Shown here: positions 7,249-15,137 of the stretch, piece after piece
Layout: each line of letters opens with the position of its first letter
How positions within the stretch are numbered: the first letter of the stretch is position 1
From: Solobacterium sp.
Lineage (GTDB): Bacteria; Bacillota_I; Bacilli_A; Erysipelotrichales; Erysipelotrichaceae
NCBI GenBank assembly: GCA_024693325.1
Contig: JAILLA010000027.1
Location: forward strand, 1 to 52,797
Length of the DNA: 52,797 bases
Direction of reading: 5' to 3'
The notes under the pieces: generated by a model
Databases searched by the model: none
The model's input: only the letters and a program-made list of their open reading frames with translations
Told to the model about the DNA's origin: nothing
Translations under genes and position numbers: made by a program

Positions 7249-8105
7249 TGGATTACATTCTGCTGGATGAGATCAGCACATCCATCCGGCTTTATGCGTC
7301 CAGGAAAAGCATGAATCCGACAGACGGACTGTTTTCGTCGGTCTATCAGGGCTCCGGAATGGATTTTGATGATCTGAGGGCATATACCGCAGGGGACCGT
7401 ATCAGGGATATTGACTGGAAAGCCAGTTCAAGAAGTGAAGAGATCCTTGTCCGCAGAAGTACGGAAGAGCGCAGACATCATGTCCTGTTCATTATGGATA
7501 CCGGTAAAGCCATGACAGCCGATACACCGCAGGCTGAAATGAAAGCAGCCCTTGCCGTAAGAACGATGGGGGCAGTCGGTTATCTGCTGAACAGACAGTC
7601 GGCAGACCTGGCGGAAATGCTTTCCGTGAAAGAGGGGATCGACTATATTCCCTTTTCATCGGGCAATGTATATCTGCAGAATATGATGAACAGGTATGCG
7701 GACGCTGTGGGTGATGGAACAAAGACAGTGAATGAAGTGCTCCGCCATGCGGACGAGCGTATCGGCAGGCACTGCCTTATATTTGTGCTGACAGATATGG
7801 AAGGCTTATCAAAGCTGAATGAAGAATTGATCTCCGCAGTTGTGCACAGACATGATCTTTTTGTGATACGCATTGATGATGCGTGGCTGTGTGCAGACAA
7901 CAGTTTTGATATTTTCAGCGATCGTTACGCTGATACACAGTACTTTATGACTCCGGCACTGCAGGAAACAGAAAAACGCGTCCGTCAGGAGATCCTGGCT
8001 AACGCTGACAGTCTGTTCATGAAATACAGAGTCCGTCATACAAGTCTTGGAAACAAAGACGAACTTTTGGAACGGATCGATGAATTATTCAGGTTTCAGG
8101 GGTGA
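7245..8105 (+). CDS. DUF58 domain protein
   Basis: 286 residues with the hallmark DUF58 block near residues 40-70: GMDFDDLRAYTAGDRIRDID followed by WKASSR. The rest resembles a degenerate VWA fold (FIMDTGKAM, FVLTDMEG). Many DUF58 proteins carry two N-terminal membrane helices; this one has none and should be cytoplasmic or peripheral. The start overlaps the moxR stop as ATGATG, a usual coupling arrangement. MoxR-DUF58-VWA clusters are typical of Bat operons. Confidence 0.9.
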   Translation: MMDYILLDEISTSIRLYASRKSMNPTDGLFSSVYQGSGMDFDDLRAYTAGDRIRDIDWKASSRSEEILVRRSTEERRHHVLFIMDTGKAMTADTPQAEMKAALAVRTMGAVGYLLNRQSADLAEMLSVKEGIDYIPFSSGNVYLQNMMNRYADAVGDGTKTVNEVLRHADERIGRHCLIFVLTDMEGLSKLNEELISAVVHRHDLFVIRIDDAWLCADNSFDIFSDRYADTQYFMTPALQETEKRVRQEILANADSLFMKYRVRHTSLGNKDELLERIDELFRFQG

Positions 8106-8109
8106 AGTT

Positions 8110-8556
8110 ATGAACATTACAGTAGCTCTGCAGGATGTCAGAATGTTTTCGTTCTTCTGGCTGCTGGCGGCATTGACCGGTCTGGCGGCAGCTGTTTTCC
8201 TTGTGCATCAGGTGCTCGGAAAACACAGACTGATACAGAAAGCAGCTGAGGAAGAGGCTTCCCTGCAGGATAGATATCTTGGAAAACTTGATCATCTGGA
8301 ACAGGAATATCTGCACAACCAGATCAGCGTGCGCAATGCGTACCAGGCTTTGAGCAGAACAGTCAGGGAATACGGTTCCGAACTGACAGGTATTCCGATG
8401 GACAGGCTGACACTTGCCGAGATACGTCTGCATGGTACGGGGAAAGCCGCACATCTTGTTGAGCGGTATTATGAACCGGAATTTGCAGAATATGCGGAAG
8501 ACAAGTTCATCCATGAGATCCATTACGCAAAGGAGGTCATCAGGGCATGGAACTGA
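8110..8556 (+). CDS. Single-pass membrane protein of the Bat-like operon (unknown)
   Basis: 148 residues: a hydrophobic segment at about 12-33, then a soluble, charged, mainly helical domain. Not recognised. By position between DUF58 and the VWA genes it matches the slot held in many Bat operons by DUF4381-like or BatD-like membrane proteins, but similarity is not clear by eye. The ATG at 8110 follows AGGGGTG; the in-frame ATG further upstream lies inside the DUF58 gene. Its end overlaps the next gene by ten bases. Confidence 0.75.
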   Translation: MNITVALQDVRMFSFFWLLAALTGLAAAVFLVHQVLGKHRLIQKAAEEEASLQDRYLGKLDHLEQEYLHNQISVRNAYQALSRTVREYGSELTGIPMDRLTLAEIRLHGTGKAAHLVERYYEPEFAEYAEDKFIHEIHYAKEVIRAWN

Positions 8557-9644
8557 GATATCCTTTTGTGCTTTGGATCGGACTTGTTCTCCTGGCGGCA
8601 GCGGTCGTTGTTCTGTACAGATACAGGAAAAATACAGGATTCAGCGGCGGGATCAAGGTGTCGACAGCCGGCCTGCTTGAACAGGTACCGGAATTCCGTA
8701 AGGCAAAGCAGACTGCACGTCTCTTGAGAATTCTGACCAGATTATCTTTGTGCGGCATGGTCGTGTCTGCACTGTTTCTTGCGGCAGGACCGTATGAAAC
8801 ACGGGAACAGACAACGACTCTGCGTCAGCGTGATATTATTTTCTGCCTGGACGTTTCCTATTCCATTTATGAGCTGAATGATGCCCTGGTGGATCAGCTG
8901 AAAGAACTGTCACAGGGGTTGGAAGGGGATCGTCTTGGAATATCGATCTATAACACGTCAACGATCCTGTACGTTCCGCTGAGCGATGACTACACATTCA
9001 TTCAGCAGAAACTTGATGAACTGAAAGAATATTTTTCACTTCAGAAGGATCTTGTCGCATATGAAGACAAGTTCTGGCTGACAGACCGTGAATATGCGGA
9101 ATATGAAAAGATATACAAACAGCTGGAATTCTTTGATGCGGGAACGATCGTTGACAGCTATTACCGCGGCAGCTCACTGATCGGTGAAGGACTGGCATCT
9201 GCGATGTACAGTTTTCCGGACCTGAATGAAGAAGAACGCACAAGAGTGATCATCATGACGACCGATAATGATGAGCGCGCCGAAACAAAACCGGTCGTGG
9301 AACTGGATGAGGCTGCAGCACTTGCGGCTTCGCATGACATCACGATCTTCGGTATTTTCCCTGACCGTGAAAAGTATGAATCAGACAGACTGTATATGTA
9401 TGATCAGAATCTGCGTGATTTCAGGCAGAGCATTGAACAGACAGGCGGTCAGGTCTATGAGGTCACGAGATCACTGGATGTCGATACGATCTTAGACGAT
9501 ATACAGCGTGATCCTGCCATGCAGGCAGCACAGGTGACCACAGAATATGAGGTCGATCTGCCGCAGATACCGTTTATCTGCCTGGTCGTCTTCTTCACTG
9601 GATATGTGATCTGCAGATATGTCAGATTCAGAGGTGTGCTATGA
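8547..9644 (+). CDS. VWA-domain membrane protein (BatA/BatB-like)
   Basis: 365 residues: N-terminal hydrophobic segments at about 5-24 and 65-83, a VWA domain, and a C-terminal membrane segment near 340-358. The MIDAS metal site is complete by eye: D102-V-S104-Y-S106, with a later acidic loop TTDNDE. VWA domains bind partner proteins through a metal ion, and in Bat operons the partner is probably the MoxR ATPase. The start follows AAGGAGGT. Within the VWA domain a roughly 55-residue Tyr/Glu-rich insert follows the second strand. Confidence 0.87.
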   Translation: MELRYPFVLWIGLVLLAAAVVVLYRYRKNTGFSGGIKVSTAGLLEQVPEFRKAKQTARLLRILTRLSLCGMVVSALFLAAGPYETREQTTTLRQRDIIFCLDVSYSIYELNDALVDQLKELSQGLEGDRLGISIYNTSTILYVPLSDDYTFIQQKLDELKEYFSLQKDLVAYEDKFWLTDREYAEYEKIYKQLEFFDAGTIVDSYYRGSSLIGEGLASAMYSFPDLNEEERTRVIIMTTDNDERAETKPVVELDEAAALAASHDITIFGIFPDREKYESDRLYMYDQNLRDFRQSIEQTGGQVYEVTRSLDVDTILDDIQRDPAMQAAQVTTEYEVDLPQIPFICLVVFFTGYVICRYVRFRGVL

Positions 9645-10597
9645 TCGTTCAGCCGATGATAAATCCGATCATTCTGACAGTGATCGCAGCAGGCTTTGTT
9701 TTTATAGTATGGAAACTGATCCGTCAGTACCGGGATCATCTGCGCACATCATTCCTGCATATGGCAGCGCTGACACTGATCTGCGTGATGCTGGGAGTGA
9801 TCGGCCTGCGTCCGATGATCTATGACAACGACCGCAAAGCGATCGCCAAGAATATCGATGTGCTGTTTGTCGTTGATACGACATTGAGCATGTGGGCGAA
9901 TGACGGCAAAGACGGTGTCCAGCGGATGGATGCTGTTCTGGAAGATGTGAACCACATCATGGAAGAGATGGCCGGCGCAAGTTTCGGACTGATCCGTTTT
10001 GACAATCAGTCACAGATCCTTTCGCCGTTTACAACGGATACCAGAAATGTCAGGGATGCGCTCAAGATCATGCTGAGACCGGCATCCGGATATGCCAAAG
10101 GAAGTACAATGGGACTTCCGCTGGAAGATATGAAGCTTCTGCTGGAATCTTCATACAATAAGAAGAACCGTCTGACAGTCGTATTCTTCATCTCGGATGG
10201 TGAAGAAACAGCAGGAAAAGAACCCGCATCATTTGCGTCTCTGCATACATATATCGACAGCGGCGCAGTCATGGGATATGGAACAGAGAGCGGCGGAACG
10301 ATGAGTTACCGCGGAGGCAGTTCCGTGTATGATCCTGATACAGGTGAAGCAGCCGTGTCACGCATCGATGAAAGCAATCTGGAGCAGATCGCTTCAGACC
10401 TCGGAGTCGACTATATCCATATGGGTGAAAAAGTCGGACCAGATCATATCGTAAAGTCGGTCCTTCGTTCCTGCAGCAGGAGCGAAGACGCGAAAAGCTA
10501 CGATATTTACCAGGATATCTATTACCTGTTTGCCGGGATCATTCTCGCCTGTATCGTGCTGGAAGTGCTTGATCAGCGCAGGAGGGGAAATTTATGA
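9641..10597 (+). CDS. Second VWA-domain membrane protein (BatA/BatB-like)
   Basis: 318 residues with two N-terminal hydrophobic segments (about 7-24 and 40-58), a VWA domain and a C-terminal membrane segment near 290-308. The MIDAS motif reads D79-T-T81-L-S83, with threonine for the usual first serine, plus AKGSTMG and FFISDGEE. Start and stop overlap the neighbouring genes by four bases on each side, so the operon is tightly coupled. With the preceding VWA gene it forms the A/B pair usual in Bat clusters. Confidence 0.87.
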   Translation: MIVQPMINPIILTVIAAGFVFIVWKLIRQYRDHLRTSFLHMAALTLICVMLGVIGLRPMIYDNDRKAIAKNIDVLFVVDTTLSMWANDGKDGVQRMDAVLEDVNHIMEEMAGASFGLIRFDNQSQILSPFTTDTRNVRDALKIMLRPASGYAKGSTMGLPLEDMKLLLESSYNKKNRLTVVFFISDGEETAGKEPASFASLHTYIDSGAVMGYGTESGGTMSYRGGSSVYDPDTGEAAVSRIDESNLEQIASDLGVDYIHMGEKVGPDHIVKSVLRSCSRSEDAKSYDIYQDIYYLFAGIILACIVLEVLDQRRRGNL

Positions 10598-11292
10598 AGA
10601 AACGTATCATAGCTGCCGTTCTTCTGGCGATCTGCTCGGCATTTATCCTGATCCGTTATTCCATCAATGCTGTATTTGTGAACGGATATCATGAAGGCAG
10701 GTATCTGGACAGTACGGAGAGCAGGCTGCTGAATGTGAATTTCCCGCAGGCCTGGCTGCCGTATTACAACTTGGGCAACAGTGCTTATCAGCAGGGAGAT
10801 TACAACAAAGCGATCCTGCTGTATGAAGAAGCTTTGGAACAGGATCCGCGTCATCCTGCAGCCTGCAGTATCCGTGTCAATCTGGCACTGGCAATGCTGC
10901 AGAAGATCGACTTTGAACATGATGATTCCGAAAGCATCGTAAATCAGCTGCTTGCGGCAAGAGCTGTCCTGACAGAAGACGGATGTGCCGGGGAAACAGA
11001 ACCGGACGGACACAGCGCGGAAGCGGAAGAACTGAAGAAAAACATCGATGACATGCTGCAGCAGATGGGCGGTGAAGGTGAATCCGGAGAAGATGAAGAA
11101 TCCGGCGAATCCGAAGAACAGGAAGAATCAGAAGAAGGCCAGTCTGAGCAGCAGGATACATCCGAACGCGAACAGCAGATCCAGCAGCAGCTGGAAGAAA
11201 TGATGCAGGACAACATGGAAGAGCGACAGGATGTCCAGGAATGGTATTCCCAGGAAGGCAGCTACAACCAGTACAACGGAAAAACCTGGTAA
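10594..11292 (+). CDS. TPR-containing membrane-anchored protein (BatC/BatE-like)
   Basis: 232 residues: a membrane segment at about 5-24, then a TPR-like helical repeat (AWLPYYNLGNSAYQQGDYNK followed by AILLYEEALEQDP, residues about 50-85). Next comes a long acidic low-complexity stretch rich in Glu, Ser and Gln (about 150-205) and a Gln-rich helix. BatC-type proteins have the same plan of a TPR followed by a charged tail. Last gene of the operon, followed by a strong terminator. The acidic region may mediate protein contacts; nothing catalytic is visible. Confidence 0.8.
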   Translation: MKKRIIAAVLLAICSAFILIRYSINAVFVNGYHEGRYLDSTESRLLNVNFPQAWLPYYNLGNSAYQQGDYNKAILLYEEALEQDPRHPAACSIRVNLALAMLQKIDFEHDDSESIVNQLLAARAVLTEDGCAGETEPDGHSAEAEELKKNIDDMLQQMGGEGESGEDEESGESEEQEESEEGQSEQQDTSEREQQIQQQLEEMMQDNMEERQDVQEWYSQEGSYNQYNGKTW

Positions 11293-11304
11293 GGACCGGG
11301 TCAA

Positions 11305-11342
11305 TGGCGTGATCCCTGCATATGGGGATACGCCACTTTTTG
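11305..11342 (+). terminator. Terminator of the Bat-like operon
   Basis: TGGCGT-ATCCC pairs with GGGAT-ACGCCA (one bulged base) around a short loop, followed by TTTTT. Confidence 0.85.
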
Positions 11343-11442
11343 TTCTGATACTGCCCGCCGTCCATGCGCTTCAGTTTTTGACACGCGGTTTATTACCGGC
11401 AGCAGGGTATGATATCATAATTTTATTAAGAAGGTGGCAGCC

Positions 11443-12804
11443 ATGACAGCAAAACACAAGACGACCAGCCGTGACCTGACGACCGGTAATATAGCTCTGC
11501 AGATCCTTGCTTTTTCGCTTCCGTTAATGCTGGGTAATGTGTTTCAGATGCTGTATAACACAGTGGACTCAATCGTTGTCGGCAACTTTGTAGGTACGCA
11601 GGCACTTGCTGCAGTCGGCGCAACAACGATGATCGTCAATCTGTTTGTCTTTTTCTTTAACGGCTTCTCGATCGGTGCCGGTGTTGTGATCGGAAACTAC
11701 TTCGGCGCCAAGGAAATGAAGAAACTTCATAATGCCGTAGAAACAGTCATGACAGCCTCCTTTATTCTGTGTGTGGTATTTACCATCATCAGTGTTGCTG
11801 GTGTTAAACCGATGCTGAGGTTCATGTCCACGCCGGAAGATGTTTTCCCTGAGGCAGTTACATATCTGCGGATCTACTTTGCCGGATTATCGGGACTGCT
11901 GATCTACAACATCGGATCAGGCATCCTGCGTGCAGTCGGTGATACGACCAGACCGCTTTATTTCCTGATCCTGACAAGCGTTCTGAATATTATCCTGGAC
12001 CTCCTGTTTGTCATCATATTCAGCCTGGGAATTGCCGGTGTTGCACTGGCAACGATCATTTCACAGATGATCTCGGCGCTTCTGATCATTTATCTTCTGA
12101 CGCATACATCGGATATCTACAGGTTTACATGGAAGGATATGCATATTAACCTGGATATTCTGAAGAAAGTATTCTCGGTCGGTCTGCCGGCTGCGATCCA
12201 GTCCGTTATTACCGCTTTCTCCAATATCTTTGTTCAGTCTTATATCAATTATTTCGGTTCCGGTGTTATGGCTGCCTGGAGTTGCTATAACAAGATCGAC
12301 ATGTTTATCATGCTGCCGATGAACAGTATGGCGCTGTCTGCTACAACGTTCGTCAGCCAGAATATCGGTGCGAACCAGATCAAACGTGCCAATGACGGTA
12401 CAAAGACAGCGATCATGATGACGTTAGGCATTACAGCCGTGATCGCTACCGGGATCTGGCTCTTTGCGGCAGCTGCAGTCAGTCTGTTTACATCTGACCA
12501 GGAGGTTATTTCCTATGGTGCGATGTTCCTGAGGACAAATGTATACTTCCTGCTGTTCAACTGCATCAACCATGTACTTGCCGGTGCGCTGCGCGGACGC
12601 GGTGATTCAAAGGCACCGATGGTGATCATGCTGACGGGATTTGTAGCGATCCGCCAGCTCTATCTGTATGTGATGACGCACTTCATTTCCAATACGCCTC
12701 AGATGGTAGGCTTCGGATACCCGGTCGGCTGGATGGCGACATGCGTTCTGGAAGTGATGTATTTCATGGCTAAATGGAACAATAAAAATACGGTTTCCGT
12801 GTAA
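11443..12804 (+). CDS. MATE-family multidrug/cation exporter
   Basis: 453 residues with about twelve hydrophobic segments in two similar halves. Typical MATE wording is LPLMLGNVFQMLYNTVDSIV near the N-terminus and GLPAAIQSVITAFSNIF at the start of the second half. MATE proteins export drugs or metabolites against Na+ or H+. The ATG at 11443 sits six bases after AAGGTGG; a GTG at 11434 overlaps that site and is unlikely. TTGACA at 11378 is a good -35 but has no well-spaced -10. Stands alone between two terminators; the substrate is unknown. Confidence 0.93.
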   Translation: MTAKHKTTSRDLTTGNIALQILAFSLPLMLGNVFQMLYNTVDSIVVGNFVGTQALAAVGATTMIVNLFVFFFNGFSIGAGVVIGNYFGAKEMKKLHNAVETVMTASFILCVVFTIISVAGVKPMLRFMSTPEDVFPEAVTYLRIYFAGLSGLLIYNIGSGILRAVGDTTRPLYFLILTSVLNIILDLLFVIIFSLGIAGVALATIISQMISALLIIYLLTHTSDIYRFTWKDMHINLDILKKVFSVGLPAAIQSVITAFSNIFVQSYINYFGSGVMAAWSCYNKIDMFIMLPMNSMALSATTFVSQNIGANQIKRANDGTKTAIMMTLGITAVIATGIWLFAAAAVSLFTSDQEVISYGAMFLRTNVYFLLFNCINHVLAGALRGRGDSKAPMVIMLTGFVAIRQLYLYVMTHFISNTPQMVGFGYPVGWMATCVLEVMYFMAKWNNKNTVSV

Positions 12805-12811
12805 ATGATAT

Positions 12812-12836
12812 GGTCCTGAATACAGGACCGCTTTTT
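12812..12836 (+). terminator. Terminator after the MATE gene
   Basis: GGTCCTG (12812-12818) and CAGGACC (12823-12829) pair with a four-base loop, then a T run at 12832-12836. Confidence 0.82.
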
Positions 12837-12881
12837 CTGCATCTTTATTCGGGATATCATCTTATTAGGAGAACAACATTT

Positions 12882-13766
12882 ATGAAGAGACATTTTGACC
12901 GCATTCACTGCACCGGCTGCGGAAACTGCATCCGGTTCTGCCCGAAAGGCATTCTGAAACTCAGCTCAGAACCGGATGAACAGGGTATCTACATTACGGT
13001 GACAGATGAAGAAGCCTGCATTTCCTGCAGAAGCTGTGAAACGATGTGCACCCGCGGCGCATTCTGGTTTTCGGATACGGATGAGATGCCGGAAGATATC
13101 CGGATCATGGGAAGGGAAAGCCTTCCGGATCATGCGGGATGTCAGTTCGGCATCATGGCACATATGCTTTCCAAAGCGATCGTGAATCTGGGGATCGAAG
13201 ACACAGTTACCATTTTCCGCAGTGACCGTTCTGAGGCAAACCTTCTGGTGGATTCCAGAGGATATGAAGCACCGTATTTCTTTGAAGAGGCACTTAAATT
13301 CAAGCAGGAACATCCTGAACGGCTCGTCGTCATTTTCTATTCTGATCCGAAAGCCGGTCCGCATGAAAATGCAAAGGAACGCTTCCGGAACCTGAAAGAT
13401 GAAAAGATCACACTGATCCACTGCCTCGGATATTTTGAACAGACGGATGATTATCAGGGATACAGGATCCCTTCGGAATATCTGGCAGAACAGATGGCAC
13501 AGAAGGAAGGGGCATCCTATATTGCAAGAGGCAACCTGACGACGGTCCCTGATACATTGAAAACGGAACGATATATGGAAGAAGCTCTGCGCTGCCAGAT
13601 GCGGGGAGAAGGCTTCTCTGTCGTAGAGATCATTTTCCCGTGTTTCTTCCGGCTTGAGGACCGTCCGAAGGATCCGATCACACCGGAAACCAGAGGCAGG
13701 ATCCATCAATGGTTCTCCGACAGCATCGTTCCGGAATTCAGACCGGGGATCCTCAAGGAAAAATAA
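12882..13766 (+). CDS. Ferredoxin fused to a degenerate 2-oxoacid:ferredoxin oxidoreductase beta-like domain
   Basis: 294 residues. Residues about 10-65 carry two 4Fe-4S motifs (CTGCGNCIRFCPKG and CISCRSCETMC). Residues about 85-285 follow the outline of the thiamine-diphosphate subunit KorB/PorB: GCQFGIMAHMLSKAIVNLGI, HPERLVVIFYSD, EGASYIARG, then EEALRCQMRGEGFSVVEIIF and PC. The ThDP signature GDGD...NN is gone (YSDP and CLG at those places), so an oxidoreductase activity is doubtful. The ATG at 12882 follows AGGAG; the upstream extension would read through a terminator. Monocistronic. A regulatory or electron-transfer role is conjecture. Confidence 0.75.
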   Translation: MKRHFDRIHCTGCGNCIRFCPKGILKLSSEPDEQGIYITVTDEEACISCRSCETMCTRGAFWFSDTDEMPEDIRIMGRESLPDHAGCQFGIMAHMLSKAIVNLGIEDTVTIFRSDRSEANLLVDSRGYEAPYFFEEALKFKQEHPERLVVIFYSDPKAGPHENAKERFRNLKDEKITLIHCLGYFEQTDDYQGYRIPSEYLAEQMAQKEGASYIARGNLTTVPDTLKTERYMEEALRCQMRGEGFSVVEIIFPCFFRLEDRPKDPITPETRGRIHQWFSDSIVPEFRPGILKEK

Positions 13767-13779
13767 CGCATTATCACAG

Positions 13780-13824
13780 GCAGGGAATGAACACTGGATG
13801 AAAGGGTGAGATCCCTGCTTTTTT
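13780..13824 (+). terminator. Terminator after the ferredoxin fusion gene
   Basis: GCAGGGA and TCCCTGC arms (seven pairs) enclose about 25 bases and are followed by six T. Confidence 0.7.
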
Positions 13825-13967
13825 GCTGTGCAGAAAACTGCGGTAATTTAAGGAGCACATCTAAAAATCCATGTGTTTTGTAAAGTATGCAGCGAATGTT
13901 TTCATCAGGAAGCGCTGAAGGAAAGTTCAGAGGCAAAGAATCATATCGCAAAACAATCAAAAACTAG

Positions 13968-13973
13968 TATACT
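13968..13973 (+). promoter_or_regulatory. -10 box six bases before an ATG (possible leaderless transcript)
   Basis: A TATACT box is followed by exactly six bases and then the ATG at 13980, with no Shine-Dalgarno sequence in between or just upstream. No good -35 is seen. If used, transcription would begin at or next to the start codon. Confidence 0.4.
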
Positions 13974-13979
13974 TTTCAT

Positions 13980-15104
13980 ATGACTCAAAATAAGAGAAAA
14001 CGAAAAATCAATGTACTGAACCTCCTGCTGGTCATCCTGCTGGCGGTTTGTTCGGTGGCGCTGGTCGCCGGTGGTATCCTGCGTGCTGCAGACTATCTCA
14101 CAAACAGAAACAATGGTCTGCAGGACGGAGGTGTGACTGCCGTGGAATACGGGACCGGTTCATCTGATCCGTTGGATTATATCGATCAGGATACCGCTCA
14201 GATCACTGTTAAAGATGACCGGAAGATCGATACCGGTCTGCTGGGGGATCAGGAGATCACATTCATCGTGACAAAGAAGGGACTGTTCGGAACATCCGAA
14301 AAGGAGATCACAAGGACGTTTACCGTATCGGATACACAGCCTCCGGTCATTACCACGGTCGAAACTGACCTTGCCAAGCCGATCAATGATGTCTTTGATC
14401 TGCAGGATATGATCCTCTGCACTGATCCGGCTGACGGGCAGCTGACATATTCCGGTACGCTGAGTCCGGGAACATGGACAAGCACATCGGATGCCGATAT
14501 GGGGACTGCCGGAACATATACCGTGCAGGTCCGTGCTATGGACAGCAATGAAAACATCACTGAACAGTCGTTGAAGCTCAGGGTGGTCGGTGATCCTTCT
14601 GACAGTAATTCATTCTATCTGAAGGTAAACAGGGCGGCGAATACCGTTACTGTATATGAAAAGAACGCTGACGGAACAGCCGGAACGCCGCTGAAGGCAA
14701 TGGTATGCTCAACCGGTTCGGCGACACCGCTCGGTACATACAACACATTCAACCGTTCAACATGGAGATCATTGTTCGGCGGTGTATACGGACAGTATGC
14801 GACAGATATTGTGGGGAATATCCTGTTCCATTCCGTTCCGTATTATTCCGCATCGAAAAACGATCTGGAATACCTGGAATACAACAAGCTCGGAACTGCG
14901 GCATCCATGGGATGTGTAAGATTATGCGTGCGCGACGTAAAGTGGATCTTTGAGAACTGCGCGATCGGCACAACAGTAGAATTCTATGATGACGCTGATG
15001 ATCCGGGCCCATTGGGAAAACCAAAGCCGGTCACCATTGATACGGCAAGCGCCAACAGGGGATGGGATCCCACAGATCCTGATGCACAGAATCCGTGGAA
15101 TTGA
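13980..15104 (+). CDS. L,D-transpeptidase (YkuD domain) with Ig-like domain
   Basis: 374 residues: short basic N-terminus, membrane anchor at about 13-35, an Ig-like/DUF5011-style region (about 60-205), then a YkuD catalytic domain. The catalytic motif is clear: H284 in LFHSVPYY and C312 in SMGCVRLC. Such enzymes make 3-3 cross-links in peptidoglycan or attach proteins to it, outside the membrane. No ribosome site precedes the ATG, which may be read from a leaderless mRNA. A downstream start would remove the basic residues before the anchor. The C-terminus has a Pro/Asp-rich tail. Confidence 0.9.
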   Translation: MTQNKRKRKINVLNLLLVILLAVCSVALVAGGILRAADYLTNRNNGLQDGGVTAVEYGTGSSDPLDYIDQDTAQITVKDDRKIDTGLLGDQEITFIVTKKGLFGTSEKEITRTFTVSDTQPPVITTVETDLAKPINDVFDLQDMILCTDPADGQLTYSGTLSPGTWTSTSDADMGTAGTYTVQVRAMDSNENITEQSLKLRVVGDPSDSNSFYLKVNRAANTVTVYEKNADGTAGTPLKAMVCSTGSATPLGTYNTFNRSTWRSLFGGVYGQYATDIVGNILFHSVPYYSASKNDLEYLEYNKLGTAASMGCVRLCVRDVKWIFENCAIGTTVEFYDDADDPGPLGKPKPVTIDTASANRGWDPTDPDAQNPWN

Positions 15105-15137
15105 TATCAAAATAACTACAGTAAGGGGAAGACAACA

